DNA of 64,000 nucleotides, from positions 744,001-808,000 of the forward strand of contig NZ_JAKELO010000002.1 in assembly GCF_028912405.1 (NCBI RefSeq), given 5' to 3'. Under the pieces are notes generated by a model. The model saw only the letters and a list, made by a program, of their open reading frames with translations. It was not told where the DNA came from and did no database searches. A program made the translations under genes and the position numbers. This stretch comes from Methanogenium marinum (GTDB lineage Archaea; Halobacteriota; Methanomicrobia; Methanomicrobiales; Methanomicrobiaceae). The stretch's first letter is position 1. Each line of letters starts with the position of its first letter. Of the stretch, positions 35,256-43,581 are shown piece after piece.

Positions 35256-35833
35256 GACAGGCAGAAGTAACACGGAAAACAAACGAGACCGCAATCTCTG
35301 TGACAGTGGATCTTGATACCGAAGGAAAGATTGCAGTCGAGACCGGCATCCCGTTCTTTGACCACATGCTTGAATCCTGTGCACGCCATGGCAGGTTCAG
35401 TCTGATAGTGACTGCAACAGGAGACCTGGAAATTGACTGCCACCATACCATCGAGGATACGGCAATTGTCCTTGGAGAGGCTCTCGCAAAAGCGCTGGGG
35501 GAGAAACGTGGCATCCGACGATTTGCTCACATGGCAGTGCCGATGGACGAAGCAATCGCTGTTGTCACACTGGATCTCGGGGGACGTGGCTATCTCGTGT
35601 ATGATGCAGCGTTTTCATCAAACGGGCTCGGGCCGATTCCCGCAGATATATTTGAGCACTTCTTCTACACGCTCTGTATCAAAGCAGGTATCACTGCACA
35701 CATAAAAGCTGAGGGCAGAAACGATCACCACATCTGTGAAGCACTCTTCAAAACATTCGGTGTAGCATTCTCAATCGCTGCGGCCGTAACACCCGGGCGA
35801 ACCGAGATTCCAAGTACAAAAGGGACAATCTGA
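35252..35833 (+). CDS. hisB: imidazoleglycerol-phosphate dehydratase
   Basis: A 193-residue Mn-dependent dehydratase for the sixth step of histidine synthesis. It has the duplicated metal-binding motifs [13 protein letters not shown] and [13 protein letters not shown] (first half) and FEHFFYTLC and [13 protein letters not shown] (second half). The start at 35252 overlaps the hisA stop; the longer frame beginning at 35057 is simply antecedent sequence in hisA. Length is typical of the single-domain enzyme. Confidence 0.95.
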   Translation: MRQAEVTRKTNETAISVTVDLDTEGKIAVETGIPFFDHMLESCARHGRFSLIVTATGDLEIDCHHTIEDTAIVLGEALAKALGEKRGIRRFAHMAVPMDEAIAVVTLDLGGRGYLVYDAAFSSNGLGPIPADIFEHFFYTLCIKAGITAHIKAEGRNDHHICEALFKTFGVAFSIAAAVTPGRTEIPSTKGTI

Positions 35834-35923
35834 ATTTTACTTTTTTTTTATATTCCCAAAAACGAGCGTGAAACAGATGTTTCAGGCACCGTTTTATGAA
35901 ACATACTTTTCAAAGAAAGATGT

Positions 35924-36139
35924 TTAGATGTTCAGTTCGTTGACCGCAAGGTCTACATCTTCTTTCTTGATAGTCTTCCGGCCTGCGTGCTTAGCGTACT
36001 TGCTTGCTTCTCGGGTCAGCTCTGCAATGTACTCCTGGGAAGCGTCTGCGATTGCCTGTGCAGCATCGCTGCCAACTCTCTCAGCACCGTTGTTTTTTGC
36101 AATCCTCACGACTGCAGCAATAGGTAGATCATTCGCCAT
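35924..36139 (-). CDS. archaeal histone
   Basis: A 71-residue histone-fold protein that wraps DNA as dimers and longer multimers. It contains LPIAAVVRIAKNNGAERVGS (helix 1 and loop 1), the long helix AAQAIADASQEYIAELTREA, and GRKTIKKEDVDLAVNELNI. These match HMf-type histones: Arg in the first loop, Lys-Thr-Ile-Lys in the second. GAGGTG precedes the ATG. Monocistronic with its own promoter. Confidence 0.96.
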   Translation of the reverse strand: MANDLPIAAVVRIAKNNGAERVGSDAAQAIADASQEYIAELTREASKYAKHAGRKTIKKEDVDLAVNELNI

Positions 36140-36173
36140 ATATAATACACCTCAGAAAGAAAATCGACAAGTC

Positions 36174-36184
36174 AATATATAAAC
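36174..36184 (-). promoter_or_regulatory. TATA box of the histone gene
   Basis: The minus strand reads GTTTATATATT about 40 bases upstream of ATG 36139, giving a leader of roughly 15 bases that includes GAGGTG. Confidence 0.6.
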
Positions 36185-36333
36185 TTTCTGTAGATTCGGG
36201 GTAATATGCCATCTAAAATCAACAATCAGGAGTATTATCAGGATATTTTAAACCCAGAGAGTAAATTGGAGAGGGATCAAAATAATGATTAATTGAGCAT
36301 ATAATTCATTTTTGATTGTGCAACAATCCCCAT

Positions 36334-37077
36334 TTATTTTTTGCACAATGAATTGGCAATGAATACCGATTTCGAATAATTTGAAGAGGCGCGCGAAGTA
36401 TCGACAAAAATTCTATCGATATTTGCCACCGGAGCACCATGGGCAATTCCCTCTCCAAGGAGGCATAATGTACGAAAAATAAGGTTCCCGGATATACCAT
36501 CCGGGGCAATAATTACCCCGTGGGAACGGACGGCATCCTCAATCAGAATCTCTGCATTGTCACAACCGGTACGGGCTGCCACCTCCTCTGCATCCGCAAT
36601 GGTTCTGTCCACCACCGGATGGCGTCCCACATCACCACAACGCCCACCGGAGAGAACTGCAGCACGGCTGGTCACCCCAAAGGCAGGTGCCATCCTCTGT
36701 GCCTGCGTAAGAAGTGACACCTTCTCATCAACCGTCCATCCTTCATCCACCCCGACCGGTGCCAGAAGAAACCGAATACCCCCTGCCGTTTCAAGAAAGG
36801 CAATACGTTCCAGGCGAGGGACACCTGCAACCCGTTTCAATACTGCCAGTGTTGAACTGGATGGCAGACTGCCACGGATGGCCGCATCAATTTCACCGGA
36901 GAAGAGCGCCCGCACCAGTGCTTCCTCCGGTACAGGGTCATACACCACATCAAATTCGGAAAATACATCCCGATTACGAGGATGCGTAAAACAGCGGAGG
37001 GGAATGGTTCCTGAAAACCTCTCCAGGGTTGTTCGGACAGATTCCGGATCATTCCCGGCACCTATCCCGATGAGCAT
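36334..37077 (-). CDS. mtxX: methanogenesis marker protein 4 (MtxX)
   Basis: A 247-residue protein found in essentially all methanogens, annotated as a putative methyltransferase subunit X. It resembles phosphotransacetylase-like folds in outline: IGIGAGNDPESVRTTLERF, DAAIRGSLPSSSTLAVLKR, and a C-terminal NIDRIFVDTSRASSNYSKS. Its exact role is unknown. It lies 15 bases downstream of marker 2, so both are probably one transcript. Confidence 0.88.
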   Translation of the reverse strand: MLIGIGAGNDPESVRTTLERFSGTIPLRCFTHPRNRDVFSEFDVVYDPVPEEALVRALFSGEIDAAIRGSLPSSSTLAVLKRVAGVPRLERIAFLETAGGIRFLLAPVGVDEGWTVDEKVSLLTQAQRMAPAFGVTSRAAVLSGGRCGDVGRHPVVDRTIADAEEVAARTGCDNAEILIEDAVRSHGVIIAPDGISGNLIFRTLCLLGEGIAHGAPVANIDRIFVDTSRASSNYSKSVFIANSLCKK

Positions 37078-37092
37078 CGAAAGTATCCCTCC

Positions 37093-38085
37093 TTAATCGA
37101 CCATGGGGATCCCCATGATCCCCTGCTTCTTTAGGTCAAAGACCGTAGACTCATCATCACCGTGGCGTATGATAAGTTTCTGCGAATCGGTCACCACCCC
37201 GATATCTGCTGCAGCCATCCCGACACCGGTGAAAAGACCGATGACCGTATCCACCGATTCAACGGGGACAGAGCAGATAAATCCCATTCCGGGATACATG
37301 CGAACCCAGTGTTCAAAGGTGATACCCAGTTCATCAAGATCGGGCCGTGGAATGTCATCAAGACAGACTTCTGCACCTTTCCTGCTGGTCTCAAGCAGCA
37401 TACCCAGCGTGCCGATGACACCAGGGTTGCTGATATCTTTGCCACCGGTAACGAGGTGCCGTTCCCCAAGGGTATGCATCACATTTATCTGTGCACGCAC
37501 CTCTTCTGCCGTCCGAAGAGTGGCAGAATCCCAGTTCATAGCACAGGACGGGTGAATCCGCCCATGAAGATCAATTGCTGCGACAACCCGGTTACCCACC
37601 TGTGCAGTATGAGAATATATTGCATCGGCGGGATTCACCGTACCAAGGATCGCGACATCGACCACATTCATCTCTGCATCCGGATGAAGATGTCCTCCCA
37701 CCACCGGAACGCAGAATTTCGCAGACGCTTCATACATGCCTCTCAGCACTTCATGACATACCACCGCATCTTTGACAGACATGATATCTACCACAGCAAG
37801 AGGAATACCACCCATCGCGGCAATATCATGGACATTGACAAGCACTGCGCAAAAACCTGCCCAGTACGGATCTGCATCCAGAAGACGACTCCATATACCA
37901 TCGGCTGCCAGAAGAAGGCCGGTATCTCCGTTCTGTATTAGTGCTGCATCATCCCCGAAGGAGACCGGCACGTTTGGTGTTACAATACGGAGTGAATTAA
38001 TTATTTCTCCAATTGCTCGCTTGCGTGTGACGCCATCATAATCGCGCACAGCTGCGGCAATCTCATCTGTGGAACATTCTACCAC
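37093..38085 (-). CDS. methanogenesis marker protein 2 (PurM/AIR-synthase fold)
   Basis: A 330-residue protein of the AIR synthase-related superfamily, ubiquitous in methanogens and related alkane oxidisers. Motifs: SFGDDAALIQNGDTGLLLAAD (ATP/Mg site as in PurM/SelD/ThiL), NVHDIAAMGGIPLAVVDIMS, VVGGHLHPD, and a C-terminal MGFICSVPVES. It is expected to use ATP to activate an unknown substrate. Operon with mtxX. Divergent from rfcL. Confidence 0.9.
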   Translation of the reverse strand: MVECSTDEIAAAVRDYDGVTRKRAIGEIINSLRIVTPNVPVSFGDDAALIQNGDTGLLLAADGIWSRLLDADPYWAGFCAVLVNVHDIAAMGGIPLAVVDIMSVKDAVVCHEVLRGMYEASAKFCVPVVGGHLHPDAEMNVVDVAILGTVNPADAIYSHTAQVGNRVVAAIDLHGRIHPSCAMNWDSATLRTAEEVRAQINVMHTLGERHLVTGGKDISNPGVIGTLGMLLETSRKGAEVCLDDIPRPDLDELGITFEHWVRMYPGMGFICSVPVESVDTVIGLFTGVGMAAADIGVVTDSQKLIIRHGDDESTVFDLKKQGIMGIPMVD

Positions 38086-38311
38086 AATTTAACACCATCT
38101 TTGATCAAAACATTACCGTCTGTTTAGTTAATAATATGCATATCTCCCCCGGATAACAGTGCAATGACGAAGCCCTGCTGTTTACTGCAGATAAAACATA
38201 TTCATTCCAAAAATACGAGCGAAACAACGCCGAAGAGAAGAGAGGAATTTCTCAGTCATCCCAAACCTGTACCACTGTATTTTTCACCATTCAGACACAG
38301 AGAATATACCA

Positions 38312-39766
38312 ATGGACTGGGCTGCACAGTACAGACCACAGCGTCTGCAGGATATCATCGGCAATGGCCAGGCAATCCGTCAGATCGCAGAGTGGGGAAA
38401 GACCTGGCATACCGGCGCGAGGCCGCTTGTTCTCTACGGAAAACCGGGAATCGGAAAGACAACCGCAGCCCATGCTCTTGCCCGTGACATGGAATGGGAG
38501 GTCATTGAACTCAACGCCAGTGACCAGCGTACAAAGGGGATAATTGAGAGAATAGCAGGAGCCGGCAGCACCACCGCAAGCCTCACCGGCACCGGACGGC
38601 GCCTCATCATCTTCGACGAGGCAGATAATATCCACGGAAATTCCGACCGTGGTGGTGCTCGTGCAATAGCAGACGTCATCCGTTCCTCCCGCCAGCCCAT
38701 CATCCTCATTGCAAACGACCTTTACGGACTTGACCAGTCTATCCGTGGCCTTTGTGATACCATCCCGTTCAGGACCATTCTTGCCAAAACGGTCGCCTCT
38801 CACCTGCGCTATATCTGCGCGTCAGAAGGGGTGGACTGTGACACCGCGGCACTGCAGCACATAGCAGATAATTCCGGGGGAGATCTGCGCTCCGCCATCA
38901 ATAGTATTCAGGCTGCCGCAATCGGCGCCGACCATGTCGGCAGCGGGGATGTGCATACTTCGCAGAAAGATGAACGGACGTCAATATTTGAACTCATCAA
39001 GGCAATTCATTCCGGTGCAGACGATGACACCATGCTCCGCTATGCACGTGAGGTGGACGGCACTCCCGACACCATCGAACAGTGGATTGAGGAGTCAATG
39101 TCCACTCTTTCGGGCACAGAGGAGAAGGCGTACGCCTACCAGACACTTGCGACAGCAGACCGGTTCATCGGCCGCACCTACCGCCGCCAGTATTACACGC
39201 TCTGGAAATATGCATCTGCCCTGATGGTCATGGGGCCTGCCGAGGCAGCGGGAGGAAAGGGTATCCATGCACGCATCATGCCACCCGGCCGCTGGCGCAA
39301 GATGGGCACCGGAAGGAAACAGAAGAACCTCAGAAGCGGCATCATGGGAAAACTCGGAGAAAGTTACCACATTCCCGGAAACGCACTCCGCGAGGATTTT
39401 TTTACCCCCATAACCAAGCTCATCGAAGCTGACCCTGAAGAGTATGCCCGTGTTCTGCACTTCGATAAAGATGAACTTGAATTTTTTATCGGGGATAAGA
39501 AGAAGGCTGCTGAAATCATCAAAGACCTGACAAAAGAACGCCGCGAGGAAGAACAGGGATTTGTCCGGAAAAAACTGACAAAGGCGCAGAAGGCAGCACT
39601 TGAAGCACAAAAAAACGTGCTCCCCTCAGCCCCGGAGCCAAAAGAGTCACAGGAAGAGTTCCGGGAAGAACCACCAAAAGCAGTACCAAAACCACCACAG
39701 GAACCCGCCTCAAAACCGGAACCCATACCCGACCGGTCACAAAAAACCCTCTTTGACGGGTTTTAA
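38312..39766 (+). CDS. rfcL: replication factor C large subunit
   Basis: A 484-residue clamp-loader subunit that, with RfcS, loads PCNA. Walker A GKPGIGKTT (about residues 45-53) and Walker B LIIFDEADNI, sensor-1 ILIANDLYGLD, and the RFC-box region WAAQYRPQRLQDIIGN at the N-terminus are present. Residues 390-470 are a lysine/glutamate/proline-rich linker, and the protein ends QKTLFDGF, a canonical PIP box (QxxLxxF) for PCNA contact. Confidence 0.96.
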   Translation: MDWAAQYRPQRLQDIIGNGQAIRQIAEWGKTWHTGARPLVLYGKPGIGKTTAAHALARDMEWEVIELNASDQRTKGIIERIAGAGSTTASLTGTGRRLIIFDEADNIHGNSDRGGARAIADVIRSSRQPIILIANDLYGLDQSIRGLCDTIPFRTILAKTVASHLRYICASEGVDCDTAALQHIADNSGGDLRSAINSIQAAAIGADHVGSGDVHTSQKDERTSIFELIKAIHSGADDDTMLRYAREVDGTPDTIEQWIEESMSTLSGTEEKAYAYQTLATADRFIGRTYRRQYYTLWKYASALMVMGPAEAAGGKGIHARIMPPGRWRKMGTGRKQKNLRSGIMGKLGESYHIPGNALREDFFTPITKLIEADPEEYARVLHFDKDELEFFIGDKKKAAEIIKDLTKERREEEQGFVRKKLTKAQKAALEAQKNVLPSAPEPKESQEEFREEPPKAVPKPPQEPASKPEPIPDRSQKTLFDGF

Positions 39767-39792
39767 ATTCTTTTTTTCCCTGTATTCAGGTC

Positions 39793-40194
39793 TCAGGTCC
39801 GTGAATAATACTGGTGGAGCACAACACCGCAGTCAATGATCCGGCCGCCGCGCTCATATATCTCATTTCCCAGATGATAGATGATGCAGTCCGCGTTCAC
39901 CGACCGTGCAAGCGCAATAATACAGGGAACCATCTCAATACCCGGCCTGACCGCATAGATGAGTTCAGTGTCATGGTACCGGGTGAGATCGGGTGTGCAC
40001 ACATCATCCCGAAAAAAGGGAACTCCCGCCGGTGGTTGCTGCGGGAAAATATCTGTTGTCCGGACTGCCACACCCGCACAGGCAATGCGTTCTGCTACCG
40101 TGAAATTCCTGCCAACCCCGACTTCTGCGGCGGATTGGTAATTTCCGATGATATAACGGGAAAAACACTCTTCAATATGCTTATAGTTCCCCAT
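39793..40194 (-). CDS. UPF0146 family protein
   Basis: A 133-residue archaeal protein of unknown function with a methyltransferase-like N-terminus: AAEVGVGRNFTVAERIA (glycine-rich loop), VRTTDIFP (acidic strand end), and PFFRDDVCTPD. It lacks the later part of a Rossmann methylase, so whether it is an enzyme is unclear. ATG 40194 is chosen; the longer frame begins at TTG 40200. It is head-to-head with the archaemetzincin gene. Confidence 0.85.
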   Translation of the reverse strand: MGNYKHIEECFSRYIIGNYQSAAEVGVGRNFTVAERIACAGVAVRTTDIFPQQPPAGVPFFRDDVCTPDLTRYHDTELIYAVRPGIEMVPCIIALARSVNADCIIYHLGNEIYERGGRIIDCGVVLHQYYSRT

Positions 40195-40211
40195 TGACAA
40201 TGGTATTTCGG

Positions 40212-40754
40212 ATGAGTTTCCTTATATTTTGGGATTCAACGTCACCGCAGGGCCTCCAGATCCCTGTGGCACAGGCTATCGGGGCAATTCTGGGTACACA
40301 TGTTGAACTTCAGGAAAATCCGGTCATGCTGCGTGGATTTGACGGTGCACGCGGCCAGTATAATGCATCACACATACTTACCGGCATGCAGGACATTTAT
40401 ACCCGCAAATATGGCATTGGTGATTATATCCTCATTATCGTCGGAAAAGACCTCTATATTCCGGGGCGCGATTTTGTTTTTGGTCTGGCCCGCCCCTCAA
40501 TACGTGCAGGCATTGTCTCAACAACACGTCTGAACAACCAGTATTACCAGCGAAAAAGTGACATGTATGACACTATTGATCGTGTGGTGAAGGAAGGCAG
40601 CCACGAATTCTGCCATATGCTCGGTCTCGACCACTGCAGAAACAGTGAATGCATCATGTTCTGTCCGTCAACCCTGGATGAACTCGACCGGAAACGAAAA
40701 ACTCTCTGTCCGGCATGTCAGAGGAAACTGAAAGCGGCAAAGAGATATTTTTAA
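40212..40754 (+). CDS. amzA: archaemetzincin
   Basis: A 180-residue zinc metalloprotease of the metzincin clan. The core EFCHMLGLDHC matches HExxHxxGxxHC (His-Glu-x-x-His appears as HEFCHMLGLDH). The archaemetzincin-specific cysteines C...CIMFCPS and CPAC that bind a structural zinc follow. ATG 40212 (MSFLIFWDS) is preferred because the family begins this way and a TATA-like CTTATAG at 40180-40186 predicts initiation near 40208, a nearly leaderless mRNA. Starts at 40194 or 40200 would lie upstream of that point. Natural substrates are unknown. Confidence 0.93.
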   Translation: MSFLIFWDSTSPQGLQIPVAQAIGAILGTHVELQENPVMLRGFDGARGQYNASHILTGMQDIYTRKYGIGDYILIIVGKDLYIPGRDFVFGLARPSIRAGIVSTTRLNNQYYQRKSDMYDTIDRVVKEGSHEFCHMLGLDHCRNSECIMFCPSTLDELDRKRKTLCPACQRKLKAAKRYF

Positions 40755-40767
40755 TTCTTTTCTGGAT

Positions 40768-40789
40768 GTTGTTGCTATAGAAACAACAG
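40768..40789. promoter_or_regulatory. 7-bp inverted repeat upstream of the UspA operon
   Basis: TGTTGTT (40768-40774) and AACAACA (40783-40789) around eight bases, directly ahead of a TATA-like CTTATTTAT (40792-40800). It is well placed for a DNA-binding activator or repressor. Confidence 0.5.
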
Positions 40790-40818
40790 GCTTATTTATC
40801 TCAGGAGAGAATTACCAA

Positions 40819-40847
40819 TATAACCTTTCAGTTCGTCATAGGTTATA
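40819..40847. promoter_or_regulatory. 8-bp inverted repeat near the transcription start of the UspA operon
   Basis: TATAACCT (40819-40826) and AGGTTATA (40840-40847) around 13 bases, 17 bases before the ATG and next to the GAGGAG ribosome-binding site. It could be an operator or, in RNA, a hairpin before the ribosome-binding site. Confidence 0.55.
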
Positions 40848-40864
40848 GCCAGAGGAGAAGAAAA

Positions 40865-41410
40865 ATGCCATATTACGAGGGAGTCATCAAGCGCAAATTC
40901 AAAGATTTGGTCGGCTCCAAATACGAGGCAATCCAGAAAGAATATAGTGAATATATTCTCTCTGAAGAAGAGTTGCGACCTCACGAGATCAAAAGTATCC
41001 TGCTTCCGCTTGACTTTTCAGTCACAGAAATTTCAGAATCCATCTGTGAACTGCTTTCAGTATACGAAAACGCCACCGTCACCATGCTCTATATCACCGA
41101 TGCACAGATCCACGAGATCATCATGGACTCACTGGATAAAGACGCAGGTGATGAATTTCTCCGGAAAAAAGAGGAGTATGGGACACACCTTCTGGATGAC
41201 TACGAAAACTGCTTTGAATCACGCGGCATACCGTGCAAACGCCGCATGCTTCTGGGGAACAAGCGCCAGGACGTCCTGAAACTGGCAACAGACTTTGACA
41301 TGATCGTTCTTCCAAAATGCTATGCAAGCAATCATCCCGATTCCTGTGATGTGAGCGGAGATGCCATCCTTTTGGCACAGTCACTGGCACAACCGGCGAT
41401 TATATTCTGA
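40865..41410 (+). CDS. universal stress protein A family protein
   Basis: A 181-residue UspA-fold protein. A 40-residue N-terminal extension (FKDLVGSKYEAIQKEYSEYI) precedes the alpha/beta core beginning IKSILLPLDFSVTEISESI. The core lacks the usual C-terminal GxxGxxxxxxxxxGS nucleotide loop (here VLPKCYASNHPDSCDVSGDA), so it may not bind ATP. It is the first gene of a three-gene unit with a permease and a second UspA. GAGGAG precedes the start. Confidence 0.85.
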   Translation: MPYYEGVIKRKFKDLVGSKYEAIQKEYSEYILSEEELRPHEIKSILLPLDFSVTEISESICELLSVYENATVTMLYITDAQIHEIIMDSLDKDAGDEFLRKKEEYGTHLLDDYENCFESRGIPCKRRMLLGNKRQDVLKLATDFDMIVLPKCYASNHPDSCDVSGDAILLAQSLAQPAIIF

Positions 41411-41419
41411 AGTGATGAA

Positions 41420-42748
41420 ATGTTAACAACTATACAGCTCATTGCACTTGTCGTATTCATTGCGACATATATCCTCATCATCGATGAGCGTATCCATCGT
41501 GCTGTTGCCGCAATGGCAGGCGCCGCGGTGGTCGTATTTCTGGGGATTGTCCCCTGGGATTCAATGCTGGAGCACATCGATTTTGGCACCATTTTCCTCT
41601 TAATGGGAATGATGATCATCATCAATGTAGCGCGGCAGAGCGGACTCTTTGAGTATATCGCAATTCGTACCGCGAAGTTGGCCAAAGGCAGCCCCATTAT
41701 GGTGCTCATACTGTTCTCGATTGTGACAGCAATCGTCAGTGCCTTTCTGGACAATGTCACAACCGTACTGCTTTTGACACCGATGCTGCTCTACATCACC
41801 AAACTGATGGACTTAAATCCGGTGCCATTCCTCCTCGCTGAGATCATTTCATCCAACGTGGGTGGTGCAGGAACCCTCATCGGTGACCCGCCAAACATCA
41901 TGATCGCATCATCTGCAGGCCTGTCATTCAATGAATTCATCACAATCATGGGACCGATTGCAGCAGTCGACATGGTGCTTGTACTCATCATCTTCCTCGC
42001 CGTCTACGGCAGATCGATGAAGGTGACAAAAGAAGAAAAGGGAATCATTACAAAGACCATCAACAGTCTGGATGAACAGGGTGCGATAACAGACAGAAAG
42101 CTCTTCAAAAAGGCAGTCACTGTCATTCTTCTTGTGGTCGTCCTCTTCTTCATCCACAGTTCAATCGGTGTCTACCTGAACGTTATATTCCCGTTTGTCG
42201 ACCCCACCCTCGCCCTTGAACCGGCGGAAGTCGCCCTCATCGGCGCTGCCATCATCCTCATCTGGAGCAGGGTGCAGCCGGACGAAATATTTGAGAAGAT
42301 TGAGTGGACAGCCCTCTTCTTCTTCGCAGGGCTCTTTGTCATCGTTGGTGCACTGGTCAACACCGGAATAATCGAGATGGTCTCCCAGTACATGATCAGC
42401 ATGGTCTCAAACCAATTTGAGGCGATGTTTGTTATCGCCTGGTTCTCGGCCTTTGCCTCGGCGGTTGTGGACAACATCCCCCTTACCGCAGCACTTATTC
42501 CTCTCATTCATGACATGAGTGCCACGATGGACGTCTATCCACTCTGGTGGGCGCTCTCCCTGGGTGCCTGCATGGGTGGAAACGGAACCGCCATTGCTGC
42601 ATCAGCAAACGTGGTGGTGCTCGGGGTTGCAGCACGGGAAGGAGTGAATATTTCATTTATGCAGTTCCTGAAAATAGGAATGCTCACACTGGTGGTCACC
42701 GTCAGCGTTGGCCTTGCGATGCTCTATGCCATGTTCGGAATGCTTTAG
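41420..42748 (+). CDS. ArsB/NhaD-family ion permease
   Basis: A 442-residue membrane protein with about 11-12 helices, member of the ion transporter superfamily containing ArsB, NhaD and SLC13-type carriers. Two internal repeats are visible, each with a DN motif in a re-entrant region: SAFLDNVTTVLLLTPM and SAVVDNIPLTAALIPL, plus GGAGTLIGDPPNIMIA and GGNGTAIAASANVVV. These are family signatures. The substrate (Na+/H+, arsenite or anion) is not determined by sequence. It lies 9 bases after uspA. Confidence 0.92.
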   Translation: MLTTIQLIALVVFIATYILIIDERIHRAVAAMAGAAVVVFLGIVPWDSMLEHIDFGTIFLLMGMMIIINVARQSGLFEYIAIRTAKLAKGSPIMVLILFSIVTAIVSAFLDNVTTVLLLTPMLLYITKLMDLNPVPFLLAEIISSNVGGAGTLIGDPPNIMIASSAGLSFNEFITIMGPIAAVDMVLVLIIFLAVYGRSMKVTKEEKGIITKTINSLDEQGAITDRKLFKKAVTVILLVVVLFFIHSSIGVYLNVIFPFVDPTLALEPAEVALIGAAIILIWSRVQPDEIFEKIEWTALFFFAGLFVIVGALVNTGIIEMVSQYMISMVSNQFEAMFVIAWFSAFASAVVDNIPLTAALIPLIHDMSATMDVYPLWWALSLGACMGGNGTAIAASANVVVLGVAAREGVNISFMQFLKIGMLTLVVTVSVGLAMLYAMFGML

Positions 42749-42760
42749 GAGATGGAAACA

Positions 42761-43210
42761 ATGAAGATACTGGTATTACTGGACGGCTCCATGTGGAGCC
42801 ACAAAGGAGCGCTCTATGCACTCCGGATTGCACAGGAGAAGAAAGCGGAGGTTGTCTTATTCTCCGTTCTTGACAAACGGGATTCAAAGTCAATGGCATT
42901 CAATTTCTGCACCCAGTCAAATATGTGCAGCAGAATTGAGAACTATGAATCTCAGATCTGGCGGGACCTACGCAAAAACATCAATGATGAGATGGCTCAG
43001 CTCCTTCTCTTCTTTAACCGGAAAGGCATCCAGACAGAATCAAAGATTGTCGAAGGGGCAGTAGCAAAAGAAATACTCAAAGAAGTGGAAGATGGTGGAT
43101 ACAGCCTGATTGTAATGGGCGGATACGGAAGAAACCCAAGATCCGGCGGAAGCAGTCTCTTCCCAAAACTTTTGGGTGAATTAGAGGTGCCTATTTTCAT
43201 GGCACGCTGA
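42761..43210 (+). CDS. universal stress protein A family protein
   Basis: A 149-residue UspA protein with a standard core: KILVLLDGSMWSHKGALYAL at the N-terminus and GYSLIVMGGYGRNPRSGGSS near the C-terminus, which does contain a GxxG-type nucleotide loop. It therefore likely binds ATP. ATG 42761 is preferred over 42752 because the AGGAG at 42747-42751 then has normal spacing. It directly follows the permease. Confidence 0.88.
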   Translation: MKILVLLDGSMWSHKGALYALRIAQEKKAEVVLFSVLDKRDSKSMAFNFCTQSNMCSRIENYESQIWRDLRKNINDEMAQLLLFFNRKGIQTESKIVEGAVAKEILKEVEDGGYSLIVMGGYGRNPRSGGSSLFPKLLGELEVPIFMAR

Positions 43211-43581
43211 TATTTTTTTTCCTGTCTCTTTTTTTTCACTTTACAGAATCGTGAGGGTAATATACCGGAAATTATCCTTTGAACCATCACATCAGGGGAA
43301 TGGCGGCAGGGAAGAGGCACCCCTCCCCTGCTCTTCATCAGATACAGGAGAAAAAAACAGAATCAGTTCTCCCGGTCGAAATACCCCTTCTGCGATGGTC
43401 TTTGACCAGAATCGTTTCGTATATCGATACAATACAGCGATGGCCATGAACTATGACTCACCATCCATACACCAGCCCATTACAACACACATATAACCAC
43501 CAATGCACAAACATATGCATTAATGATTATCACATCCTTACTCACAAAGAACAGCCAGATAAGATACAGGAGGAGGTTCCC
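43211..43581. other. spacer before the ECF importer genes
   Basis: Two T-tracts (43212-43220 and 43230-43237) after the UspA gene look like transcription stops. The remainder is promoter and leader. A strong ribosome-binding site AGGAGGAGG (43568-43576) sits 5 bases before ATA 43582. No gene and no riboswitch I can recognise. Confidence 0.6.

Noticed and set aside
43211-43581. Possible vitamin riboswitch before the ECF genes
   Set aside because: No conserved TPP, cobalamin or similar core could be found by eye.
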